Source: JANNMJ01 sp031397815 (GTDB taxonomy: Bacteria > Bacteroidota > Bacteroidia > Cytophagales > Hymenobacteraceae). From it: 36,590 nt of DNA. Position 1 is the stretch's first letter. Each line of letters starts with the position of its first letter. Below the pieces are notes generated by a model that was not told the origin of the DNA, did no database searches, and saw nothing but the letters and a program-made list of their open reading frames with translations. Below, one piece after another: positions 23,601 through 30,025 of this stretch. The stretch spans positions 1-36,590 of the forward strand of contig JANNMJ010000043.1 of the NCBI GenBank assembly GCA_031397815.1, in the 5' to 3' direction. The translations under genes and the position numbers were made by a program.

Positions 23601-25248
23601 GCGAGGCGTTCAGCGAGTACACGTTCTTCATCATCAAATCCCACGTCGGGAATTTGAGGGAAGGGTTCGTCGCCTTCAGCATCTTCAGGAAGATGACTTG
23701 ATCCTGCCCGACGTTCGCGTAATCCTCGGCCAGCTCCCCCACTTTATAAGTGCGGCCGTTGTAAGAGTACTCGAACGCCACACCCAGCACTTGGTCAGGC
23801 AAGAGCGTAGAATTCAGCGAAATGGTGCCGAGCTGCGCGTTGAATTTGTACTCACGCGGGTCGAGCTTGCGGGCTCGGATGTGCTCGAAATCGCGGCCTT
23901 TCTGCAAGCCCTGACCCGCCAGATACGTATCGACGGTATTTTGGCCGCGCACGCCGTTCGTGACGGCCAGATCGAACAGGGTGTTCGCTTGGTTACTGGA
24001 AGCCACCGGCGGCGAGGAGCGCAGGAAGCGCGTGCCGAAGGTGGAAACAGTGCGCGGCTCGGCCAAGTCCATCAGCGTCACCACGTTCCGCAGGTTGTCG
24101 GCGGTGAGGGTGGACGTGTTGGTCATGTACACTTCCAGCCGCCGAATCTGGATGCCCGAGTTCACGAGCGGGAGCTGCCGGAGGGCGGCGTCGTAACGGT
24201 CGCGGAAGAACTGCCCGAGGTAGTAGTGGCGGTCGCGGTCGTATTGGTCGACCCGAATCTCAAACTTGCGCGTCTGGGCGCCGTTCTGAATCCGAATCTC
24301 GTCCTGCGTGCCCTGCACCGTCGCGGCAACGGCCGTAGCCGTCAGGCGCCCGAACTGGGTCTGCACTTTGGCGCCGAACAGGTTTTGCCCACCCTGAATC
24401 AGCGCCCCCTGCAACGGCATCGAGACGTTACCGGCCTCGATTTTCTTGATAATATCCGTCTCCGACCCCGTGTAGTCGTACTTGATCTGGTTCTCGAAGT
24501 TGAAGTTCGCCTTCGTGTCGTAGTTGAAGTTCAGCTTCAATTTCTCGCCCACCTGCCCAATCATGTTGAGCTGGATGGTCTGGTCGAAATCAAAATCGCC
24601 GACGCTCTGCTGGCGGAGCGGCAGGGCGGGGTTGAAGTTGCGGTTGTGCCGGTAACCGGCCCGAATCGTGACGGCGCCGTTCGGCCGGATATCGACGAAG
24701 TTGCCGCCGAAGATGCGTTCGAGCGCCGGGGGCAGGTAAATCTTCGGAATCAGGCGCTTGGTCGTCGTTATCGACTCGCCGTCGAGCCCAGCGGCTTTCG
24801 AGCGGAAATAGTTGCGCGCCGCCTGCTGCTGCTGCCACTCGCTGTACTGCTTGTACGACATCCGGCTCGGCGGCCGATAGTTGAGCGTATCGCCGACGCG
24901 CTCCGTGATGTCGAAGTATTTCAGCGAATCGTCAACCACCACCTTCACTTTCACGTTATCAGGTGACGTGAGCTGCATCGGCGTACCGCCGGTGGGGTTA
25001 GAGAAGGGGTCGCCGTAGCGGTCAGTGAGCGCCGGTTTCGGGCGCCGCGACGGCGCATAACGGCTCGTATCGCCGGCCGTGGAGTCGGGCGGCGGCGGGG
25101 AAACTAACAGACGTGTCAACGTGCCCCGACCCACGCGGGCCCGAACACGCGCTCCCAGCGGCGTTGCCACGGTGAGCCAGGAAAACAGCGGCAGCACGGC
25201 CACAACCAAGATGGTCGCAGCTCCTTTACCGGAAATTCGACGCAGCAC
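17644..25248 (-). CDS. sprA: Type IX secretion/gliding outer-membrane translocon SprA
   Basis: This 2534-residue protein is SprA (also called Sov), the very large outer-membrane barrel through which type IX cargo leaves the cell. The N-terminus has a hydrophobic export segment (about 11-29), then a Pro/Ser-rich stretch. The first conserved SprA block is at about 180-300: FVDIRPNGAVTIRAGYRHN, FDFDQTIQLNMIGQVGEKL, then IIKKIEAGNVSMPLQGALIQGGQNLFG. Further conserved parts continue to a barrel-type C-terminus ending in IQIRYSLGL. It is somewhat longer than the roughly 2400 residues of the Flavobacterium protein. Part of the excess is a Gly/Lys/Pro low-complexity insert at about 1935-2055. It lies 136 bases after ruvA and upstream of gcvH and vanZ-like, an order shared by many Bacteroidetes. 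No frameshift is seen. Confidence 0.97.
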   Translation of the reverse strand: MLRRISGKGAATILVVAVLPLFSWLTVATPLGARVRARVGRGTLTRLLVSPPPPDSTAGDTSRYAPSRRPKPALTDRYGDPFSNPTGGTPMQLTSPDNVKVKVVVDDSLKYFDITERVGDTLNYRPPSRMSYKQYSEWQQQQAARNYFRSKAAGLDGESITTTKRLIPKIYLPPALERIFGGNFVDIRPNGAVTIRAGYRHNRNFNPALPLRQQSVGDFDFDQTIQLNMIGQVGEKLKLNFNYDTKANFNFENQIKYDYTGSETDIIKKIEAGNVSMPLQGALIQGGQNLFGAKVQTQFGRLTATAVAATVQGTQDEIRIQNGAQTRKFEIRVDQYDRDRHYYLGQFFRDRYDAALRQLPLVNSGIQIRRLEVYMTNTSTLTADNLRNVVTLMDLAEPRTVSTFGTRFLRSSPPVASSNQANTLFDLAVTNGVRGQNTVDTYLAGQGLQKGRDFEHIRARKLDPREYKFNAQLGTISLNSTLLPDQVLGVAFEYSYNGRTYKVGELAEDYANVGQDQVIFLKMLKATNPSLKFPTWDLMMKNVYSLNASQVTRDNFLLNLIYKDDETGVNITSLKEGGGRVQDIPLIQVMGLDRVNPNNDRPSDGNFDFFPGITIDPDNGRVYFPVVEPFGSYLRDQILSGSPPGSQAQVEKYVFQQLYDSVQTQAAQFTQFTKFFLSGRMQQSASDEVQLPGIRVVPGSVSVYSGGTRLTEGVDYQVFYDLARLKILNPSYLNSAAELRINVEKDAIIQVQPRRLVGTRLDYKVSNDLTVGGTLMHMIENPLINRVNIGDEPTNNTIYGLDVNLRKESRFLTKMIDALPLVQTKELSAITFQGEFAQLIPGKSQLRGENGVSYLDDFENAETPYSLGGTATGAWKMSTPPVGVVGYNSTSPRQTSFGRARLSWYNIDQTYYATTGQKPANIGTADLKNHYTRGVTQREIYPNRDPSLQNGYEFPLDLAYFPDERGPYNYTPDVTADGVGLTTPSARSWAGISRGITFDTDFDNANIEYLEFWLLDPFIDSQNGVIDDQSGRRPAKANTTGGTLFLNLGNISEDVVRDAARYEFENGLPPDGSNTNTTEIPFGRSTNLSYLTDAFDTAPNSRGNQDIGLDGLKDDGERAFFGDATKPGGDPLTASKYATLPDPSADNFRHHLDEGFTTDDIKLLGRYKYYNGLEGNSPEGSTRASYIFPDKEDLNRDNVVNDVDSYHEYRMDLQPGQLEVGGVNGYIVDKVENNINGDRVTWYLFRVPIRSPTNSVNGYSGFKNIRFMRLYMTGWREPVVLRMNQMRFVANQWRKYNELITDSEQPTGGSRIDADAFTVSAVNIENNGAVAANEIPYVLPPGIQRDKDVSSQLNRRLNEQSLQLCIDGLRKGFGKAVWKNTAIDMLIYKRLRMFVHAQSGDADNPVPDKALRLFVRIGQDYSLNYYEYSLPLVITQPGVTDPNLIWQQANVIDLALQDLVNAKAQRNAVGAPINVPFTVTMPGDGDDRRVTVIGNPDYSDVQSIMIGVLNPSQGPLGSEPRSVCVWVDELRVFDYDKTAGWAAIGRVNAKLADVATVTATGSYTTYGFGALQTKVAQRARENTAQFDVNANIQGDKFLPRSLNLRVPVGVQYGAVIKEPRFDPLDPDTELKKSLEKFGTNEDSKTEYRSKVIDRVTTRSINLLNVRKERGPAPGALPDPAKASAAPAVPHPWDIENFAVSYAYTERLQTNIVTFRDFTKTYTGGIAYAYQANPKSYSPLATVKMLSSPYFQFLKDFNFTPLPSSFSVRADLDRRYNERFLQRRGSVTELPTPAGIEPVFQKSFFFNRIYDVKWNLTKSLAFDYTATNRGVIDEPDGQINKNQFPDKNKVIWQNLRRLGRTTAFNQNAALTYRLPLDKFPLTDWLSADARYQAGYTWTAISTALRSDTLRLGNTIQNNREQSVNAKADLLKLYNKVKFLKEINNPPKPVAAAGGLDKNGRPIPGAKGGAGKNAPGATDGTPTIGKRGPKGKDAKADAEKVAADKAELTPQLGPDGKPVLGPNGKPIMVAVAPGKDGKGGKDAGKPEPDTTKKKAELKLLKGVLRGLMSVRTINGTYTRTDGTLLPGYLPGSSLFGFNQGFTAPTPQFIMGKQYELQSLYDIAESRGWYTDSSQYLNTALSSLMTENLSLRANVEPFKNFQIQVEGRQTKSRAQEVFFRNEVDENTGFAVLPLRQAQVQPFISGAYSQSFLSVQTLFESRGAGGQSAAFERFITNRQVIRGQLTEANGLPQSDTSYQNNTQDVLIPAFTRAYQRQTAAGYKAKPFNPFAGLPLPNWRVDYNGLSELPLLKKYFSSVTLSHAYQSTYSIANYTTSALYTSPPDGFPQVRANGKVVPYYVINTVTIAERMAPLIGINIKTKKNITARLEYKVERNLALNTTNAQVTSIFVQDYVIGAGYTTNRFKLPFKIRGVRQTLTNDLTMRLDLTIRDNETVQRTIVQTRDTANGRTIITSETSQNQTTNGTRQVQLKPTIDYVLNQRLNLQFYFTRVVSEPKISSSYKNVATTAGIQIRYSLGL

Positions 25249-25384
25249 CCTAGACGGTTAAGTAGTACAGGAGAAACAGGTAGGCAGGTAAGCGTAGGGC
25301 GATAGGCTGAGTCAATGAAGGAAAAGTGAAGGAAGGAGAGGGGAGGATGAAGGGGTGGGCGCAACATTCGCGCCCGAAGCCGGT

Positions 25385-25999
25385 TTAGGCCGATTTCAAA
25401 GCAAATTTAATCATCTCCTCGACGCGCAGGTTCGGGCCGTGTAGCTCGATGAGCGTATCGAGCGATTTTTCGGCGGCGGCGCGCGCGAACCCGAGCGTTA
25501 CCAATGCCGACAACGCCTCGGAGCGGTTCTTATTGCCCGCCACGCGGTCGGCAATGGACGGGCCGGAGGTCGAGCCAGCCGCAATACCTTCTTTCTTGAG
25601 CTTGTCGCGCAGGTCGAGGACGATGCGCTGGGCGCCCTTTGCGCCGAGGCCTTTCACGCGTTGGAGCGTCCGGACGTCCTCTTTCACGATGGCCTGTTGG
25701 GCTTCCACCACGCTCAGGCTGCTTAGAACGCCCAGCGCGGTGGCGGCGCCCACGCCGCTCACGCTCAACAGATGCAGGAAAAGCGTCTTCTCGGCCGCCG
25801 TCTGGAAGCCGAAAAGCGTGTGCGCGTCTTCCTTGATCTGTAAGTAGGTGAGCAGCCGCACCGGACTGCCTTCGGCGAGGTTTTTTAGCTCGTCGAACGT
25901 GGTGAGCGAGATGCGGACTTCATACCCCAAGCCGCCCGCCTCGATGATGAGGTGCGTGGGGTGTAGCTCAGAAAGGGCGCCGGTGATGTGAGCGATCAT
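25385..25999 (-). CDS. ruvA: Holliday junction branch migration protein RuvA
   Basis: This 204-residue protein is the junction-binding subunit of the RuvAB machine, which drives branch migration during recombination repair with the RuvB motor. Residues 1-62 form the OB-fold domain (MIAHITGALSELHPTHLIIEAGGLGYEV at the start). Two helix-hairpin-helix motifs follow, at about 79-90 (SVSGVGAATALG) and 114-126 (RVKGLGAKGAQRI). The RuvB-contacting third domain is at about 155-204 (SEALSALVTLGFARAAAEKSL). Length and domain order are normal. It is preceded by a 180-base gap holding a 21-bp repeat array after maeB, and followed by sprA on the same strand. Confidence 0.97.
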   Translation of the reverse strand: MIAHITGALSELHPTHLIIEAGGLGYEVRISLTTFDELKNLAEGSPVRLLTYLQIKEDAHTLFGFQTAAEKTLFLHLLSVSGVGAATALGVLSSLSVVEAQQAIVKEDVRTLQRVKGLGAKGAQRIVLDLRDKLKKEGIAAGSTSGPSIADRVAGNKNRSEALSALVTLGFARAAAEKSLDTLIELHGPNLRVEEMIKFALKSA

Positions 26000-26026
26000 T
26001 CTTGATTAGGAAGATTTTCCTGCTGA

Positions 26027-26131
26027 TTTTCCCACGGATTGCAGGGATTTTCCCACAGATTGCAGGGGTTTTCCCACGAATTTCACGGATTTTTGCACGA
26101 ATTTCACGGATTTTTGCACGGATTTGACAGA
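26027..26131. repeat. 21-bp tandem repeat, five units, between maeB and ruvA
   Basis: Five units in exact 21-base phase (26027-26047, 26048-26068, 26069-26089, 26090-26110, 26111-26131) share TTTTCCCACGGATTGCAGGG or its variants, including CCCACGAATTTCACGGA. A degraded unit precedes the array. The same CCCACGAATTTCAC core recurs at 29941-30014. It fills most of the gap between the maeB stop and the ruvA start. I see no coding potential. Confidence 0.8.
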
Positions 26132-26179
26132 TTTTAAGGGATGGGTAGGAGCGGGGGGCTTTGTGTTGGCGTCAGTTGG

Positions 26180-28441
26180 TTACTGCGCGTCTACTACTGC
26201 GATGGCGGTCATATTCACGATTTCGCGCACGCTGGAGCCTAATTGCAGGATGTGCACCGGCTTGCGCATCCCGATCAGCACCGGCCCGATGACTTCCAGC
26301 CCACCAATCTCCTGCAAAAGCTTGTAGGCGATGTTGCCGCTGGTGAGGTCGGGGAAAATGAGGGTGTTCGCCCCTTCGGGCGCGAGCGTGCTGAACGGGT
26401 AATGCTCGCGTAGCAGTTCCGGCGAGAGGGCAGTATTTGCCTGCATTTCGCCGTCTACTTTCAGGTCGGGGTGGCGCTCGCGGGTGAGGGCGAGGGCTTG
26501 ACGCATTTTCTCCGGATCAGCACCCGGCGTGGAGCCGAAGTTGGAGTAGGAGAGGAGCGCAATGCGCGGGTCTTCGTCGAAGAACCGCACGGCGCGGGCC
26601 GTCAGCGCGATGATATCGGTCAGCTCCTCGGCCGTGGGGTCGATGTTGACGGTGGTATCGGCGAAGAAGTACGGCTGCTTCTTACTGAGCACGATGTACA
26701 TACCGGCCGTGCGCTTGACGCCCGGCTCGGTGCCGATGACTTGCAGCGCCGACCGGATCGTGCGCGAATAGTCGTTCGTGAGACCGCTGATGAACGCGTC
26801 GGCTTCGCCGGTTTCCACCATCATCGTCCCGAAATAGTTGCGCTCGCGCAGCATCCGACGGGCTTCCACCATCGTCACGCCCTTCCGTTGACGCTTCGCG
26901 AAGAGCAGCTTGGCGTAGGCTTCACGCTGGCTTTCTTCTTCGAGAATATCAATCACCCGCGCGCCTTGCAGGTCGAGGGAGTTCTCTTTGATGATGTTGG
27001 CGATCTTCTTCTTGTTCCCGAGCAGAATCGGCACGGCAATGCCCTGCTCGATCACCGTCTGCGCGGCCTTCAGAATCTTGTAATTGTCGGCTTCCGCGAA
27101 CACCACGCGCTTCGGGTTGCGCTTGGCGGCAGCAAGGAGGCGGTTGATGAGCTTCTGGTCGTTGCCGAGGCGGGCGTTCTGCTCGGCCTCATACGTATCC
27201 CAATCGAGAATCGGCTTGCGCGCCACGCCGCTCGCCATCGCGGCGCGGGCCACGGCCATCGAGACGTGCGTAATCAGGCGCGGGTCGAGGGGCTTCGGAA
27301 TGAGGTACTCGCGGCCGAATTTCAGGCGCGCATCGCCGTAGGCCTTGTTCACGGCATCCGGCACGGCGTCTTTCGCCAACGCCGCGAGGGCGCGGACGGC
27401 CGCCAGCTTCATCGCCTCGTTGATCTCGGTGGCGCGCACGTCGAGGGCGCCGCGGAAGATGTAGGGGAAGCCGAGAACGTTGTTGACTTGGTTGGGATGG
27501 TCGGAGCGACCGGTTGCCATAATAAGGTCGCGGCGGGTGGCCATCGCGGCGTCGTAACCGATTTCCGGCTCCGGATTCGCCAATGCGAACACCACGGGGT
27601 CTTTCGCCATCGTCTTGACGAGCGCAGGCGGCAACACGCCTGCTGCCGAGAGGCCGATGAACACGTCGGCGTCGCGCATGGCGTCGGCGAGGGTGGTGGC
27701 GGCGGTGGCAGCGGGGTTCGCGAACTGCATCCGCATGTCGTCCAAGTCGGTCCGGCCGGGGTGGATGATGCCGCCGATGTCGAACATCATCAGGTTCTCC
27801 TTCCGAAGCCCCAGATGCACGTACAGCCGCACGCACGACACAGCCGCCGCTCCGGCGCCGCTCACCACAATCCGTATTTCGTCGAGCTTCTTCCCGACAA
27901 TCTCCAACGCGTTCAGCAGCGCCGCCGACGAGATAATCGCCGTGCCGTGCTGGTCGTCGTGCATCAGCGGAATGTTCATCCGCTCGCGCAAGGCCGTCTC
28001 AATCTGAAAGCACTCCGGCGCCTTGATATCCTCTAGGTTGATGCCGCCGAACGTCGGCTCCAGCGCCTTCACGATGCGGATAAATTCCTCGGGGTCAGTG
28101 GCATCGACTTCGATATCGAAGCAATCAATCCCGGCGAATTTCTTGAACAGCACGCCCTTCCCTTCCATCACTGGCTTGGAGGCTTCCGGGCCGATGTTCC
28201 CCAGCCCGAGCACCGCCGTACCGTTCGAGATAACCGCCACCAAGTTGCCCTTGGCGGTGTACAGATACACGTCTTCCTTACGCGCCGCGATGGCCTTACA
28301 CGGCTCGGCCACGCCCGGCGAATAGGCGAGCGCCAAATCCTGCTGCGTGGCGACGGGCTTCGTCGGCACGGTTTCTACCTTGCCCGGCGGATGCTGGCGG
28401 TGGTAAGCGAGGGCATCTTCGGCATTGATCTTTATCGCCAC
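26180..28441 (-). CDS. maeB: NADP-dependent malic enzyme with phosphotransacetylase-like domain
   Basis: This 753-residue protein is a MaeB-type hybrid malic enzyme, which converts malate to pyruvate and CO2 with NADP. Residues 1 to about 425 are the catalytic part: Tyr40 in LAYSPGVAEPC, Lys95 in MEGKG, metal ligands Glu137-Asp138 (NLEDI) and Asp162-Asp163 (MHDDQHG), and the nucleotide-binding GAGAAA (195-200). From about 430 (RNPKRVVFAEADNYKILKAAQ) to the end it has the phosphotransacetylase-like domain, which in this family is regulatory (acetyl-CoA sensing) and not enzymatic. The length matches the E. coli enzyme (759). It is likely used for NADPH and gluconeogenic balance. ruvA and sprA follow on the same strand beyond a repeat array; co-transcription is uncertain. 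Confidence 0.96.
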   Translation of the reverse strand: MAIKINAEDALAYHRQHPPGKVETVPTKPVATQQDLALAYSPGVAEPCKAIAARKEDVYLYTAKGNLVAVISNGTAVLGLGNIGPEASKPVMEGKGVLFKKFAGIDCFDIEVDATDPEEFIRIVKALEPTFGGINLEDIKAPECFQIETALRERMNIPLMHDDQHGTAIISSAALLNALEIVGKKLDEIRIVVSGAGAAAVSCVRLYVHLGLRKENLMMFDIGGIIHPGRTDLDDMRMQFANPAATAATTLADAMRDADVFIGLSAAGVLPPALVKTMAKDPVVFALANPEPEIGYDAAMATRRDLIMATGRSDHPNQVNNVLGFPYIFRGALDVRATEINEAMKLAAVRALAALAKDAVPDAVNKAYGDARLKFGREYLIPKPLDPRLITHVSMAVARAAMASGVARKPILDWDTYEAEQNARLGNDQKLINRLLAAAKRNPKRVVFAEADNYKILKAAQTVIEQGIAVPILLGNKKKIANIIKENSLDLQGARVIDILEEESQREAYAKLLFAKRQRKGVTMVEARRMLRERNYFGTMMVETGEADAFISGLTNDYSRTIRSALQVIGTEPGVKRTAGMYIVLSKKQPYFFADTTVNIDPTAEELTDIIALTARAVRFFDEDPRIALLSYSNFGSTPGADPEKMRQALALTRERHPDLKVDGEMQANTALSPELLREHYPFSTLAPEGANTLIFPDLTSGNIAYKLLQEIGGLEVIGPVLIGMRKPVHILQLGSSVREIVNMTAIAVVDAQ

Positions 28442-28600
28442 GGGAATCTTGCTGAATGAGTCGGCAAGTTCGGAAGTAGCAGCCGGACGGCAAGCCGATG
28501 GTTTTGGAAGTGGGTGCGCGAACGCTTAACTCGACCCGCTGACGCCCCTAAAAACCGGTGCGCGCCAGCGGCGTCAAACGTAATAGTGCCTTCCCCCGCC

Positions 28601-29926
28601 TCACGCCGCCCGCAACCGCTTCCCGCGCAGCGTGAACAGGAACGCCAGACCCAGAATGAAGAACACAATCAGCGCCAAGATGCTGTTCCGCATCGTGCCG
28701 GTGAGCTGCGAAATCAGGCTGAACGAGGCCGTGCCCAGTACGATGGACAGCTTCTCCGTGACGTCGAAGAACGAGAAGTAGGAGGCCGTGTCGGGGGTGT
28801 TTTCGGGGATGAGCTTGGCGTAGGTGGAGCGCGAGAGGCTTTGCACGCCGCCCATCGTGAAGCCGATGACGGCTGCGAGTGCGTAGAACGTGGCGCCAGC
28901 CTGCACGAAATAACCCGCCACGCAGATGCCTGACCAGATAATGACCGCCACGCTCAGGGCGCGCGTGTTACCGACCCGCTCGGAGAGCTTCGCGAAGAGG
29001 AACGCGCCCGCAATAGCCACCACTTGCAGGATGAGAATGGTGGCAATCAGCTCACCGGATTTCATTCCGAGGGTTTCTTCGGCGAAGGGGGTCGCGACGT
29101 ACATCACCGTCTGGACGCCCATGTTATAGAAGAAATACGCGAACAGGAAGCGTTTCAGAAGCGGTAGCTCTTCCAAGGAGCGCCACACTTTGCCTAGCTC
29201 GCGGAAGCCGTTGAATAGCCAGCCGCCGGTGGCCGCCACAGCATCAGCGGGCCGACCGGGGTCGGCGGGGAGACGGGCGAAGGGGAGGAGCGCAAAACCG
29301 CCCCACCACAGCCCCGTGAGCAGAAACGAGAGCCGCGAAGCCAGCCCGGCGCTGATGCCGAGCTTCTCGCCGCCCAAAACCAGCCCTAGGCACAAGACCA
29401 GCAGAATCACCGACCCGACGTAGCCCAGCGAAAACCCTTTCGCGGAGAGCGAATCGAATTTGTCTTCGGTGGCGATGTCGGGGAGGTAGGAGTTGTAGAA
29501 GACGATGGACCCCGCAAACCCCACCGTGGCGAGGATGAAGAGCAGCACCGCGACGTCGATGGTTTCCTTGGTGAAGAAGAACAGCCCGCAGCAGGAGGCC
29601 GCGCCCAAGTAGCAGAACACCTGCATGAACCGCTTCTTACGGCCCGAAAAATCGGCCAGCGCGGTGAGCAGCGGCGAGATCGCGGCCACAATCAGGAACC
29701 CCACCGAGATGGCGTACAGCAGCAGCGACGATCCGAGCACCTGCGTCCCGAAAAACTCGACGATGGGCCGCCCCGTGCCCGGCTCGTGCGCCACCGCTGC
29801 ATCGCGGGCGACGGCGTTGAAGTAAATCGGGAAGATGGTGCTGGTAATGACGAGCGGGTAAACCGAGTTAGCCCAGTCATACATCGCCCACCCGGTGTGG
29901 ACTTTAGGGTCGTTCTTAGTGTTCAT
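28601..29926 (-). CDS. UMF1/ATG22-family major facilitator transporter
   Basis: This 441-residue inner-membrane protein has about 12 hydrophobic segments and the signatures of the UMF1 family (ATG22-like MFS). GWAMYDWANSVY lies at residues 12-23, SGRKKRFMQV in the loop after the third segment, and the highly conserved run from about 359 to 398 contains SRSTYAKLIPE and SYFSFFDVTEKLS. Fungal ATG22 relatives export amino acids from the vacuole; the substrate of the bacterial forms is not established. The ATG is preceded directly by a T-tract and small hairpin (29927-29943), so the leader is unusual. It lies 100 bases after glgB on the same strand, with a large palindrome between them. Confidence 0.92.
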   Translation of the reverse strand: MNTKNDPKVHTGWAMYDWANSVYPLVITSTIFPIYFNAVARDAAVAHEPGTGRPIVEFFGTQVLGSSLLLYAISVGFLIVAAISPLLTALADFSGRKKRFMQVFCYLGAASCCGLFFFTKETIDVAVLLFILATVGFAGSIVFYNSYLPDIATEDKFDSLSAKGFSLGYVGSVILLVLCLGLVLGGEKLGISAGLASRLSFLLTGLWWGGFALLPFARLPADPGRPADAVAATGGWLFNGFRELGKVWRSLEELPLLKRFLFAYFFYNMGVQTVMYVATPFAEETLGMKSGELIATILILQVVAIAGAFLFAKLSERVGNTRALSVAVIIWSGICVAGYFVQAGATFYALAAVIGFTMGGVQSLSRSTYAKLIPENTPDTASYFSFFDVTEKLSIVLGTASFSLISQLTGTMRNSILALIVFFILGLAFLFTLRGKRLRAA

Positions 29927-29943
29927 AAAAAAGGGGTTTCCCC
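29927..29943 (-). terminator. Small hairpin with T6 tract touching the transporter ATG
   Basis: On the minus strand GGGG-AAA-CCCC (29943-29933) is followed by six T (29932-29927) and then the ATG at 29926. The stem is only four G-C pairs, but with the T-run it has the form of an intrinsic terminator. It could end glgB transcription or act as an attenuator in the transporter leader. Confidence 0.4.
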
Positions 29944-30014
29944 ACGAATTTCAGAAATTTTCCCACGAATTTCACGAATTTAAAATTCGTGAATAAATTT
30001 CTGAAATTCGTGGG
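29941..30014. repeat. 74-bp nested palindrome between glgB and the transporter
   Basis: Positions 29941-29960 and 29995-30014 are perfect 20-bp inverted repeats. Nested inside, 29971-29981 and 29983-29993 form a perfect 11-bp inverted repeat with one base between. The left half also holds two direct 21-base units starting CCCACGAATTTCA, the same core as the array at 26027-26131. The structure lies 12 bases beyond the glgB stop codon. Confidence 0.85.
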
Positions 30015-30025
30015 AGATAATTTCT

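Noticed and set aside
22780..24966. A 728-codon open frame on the plus strand inside sprA
   Set aside because: It lies wholly antisense to a confidently identified sprA. The product is His/Arg/Val-rich with no family pattern, which is the usual by-product of a GC-rich gene read on the other strand.
26471..28036. A 521-codon open frame on the plus strand inside maeB
   Set aside because: It is antisense to maeB, whose catalytic motifs are all intact. The composition is of shadow type, without recognisable domains or an own promoter.
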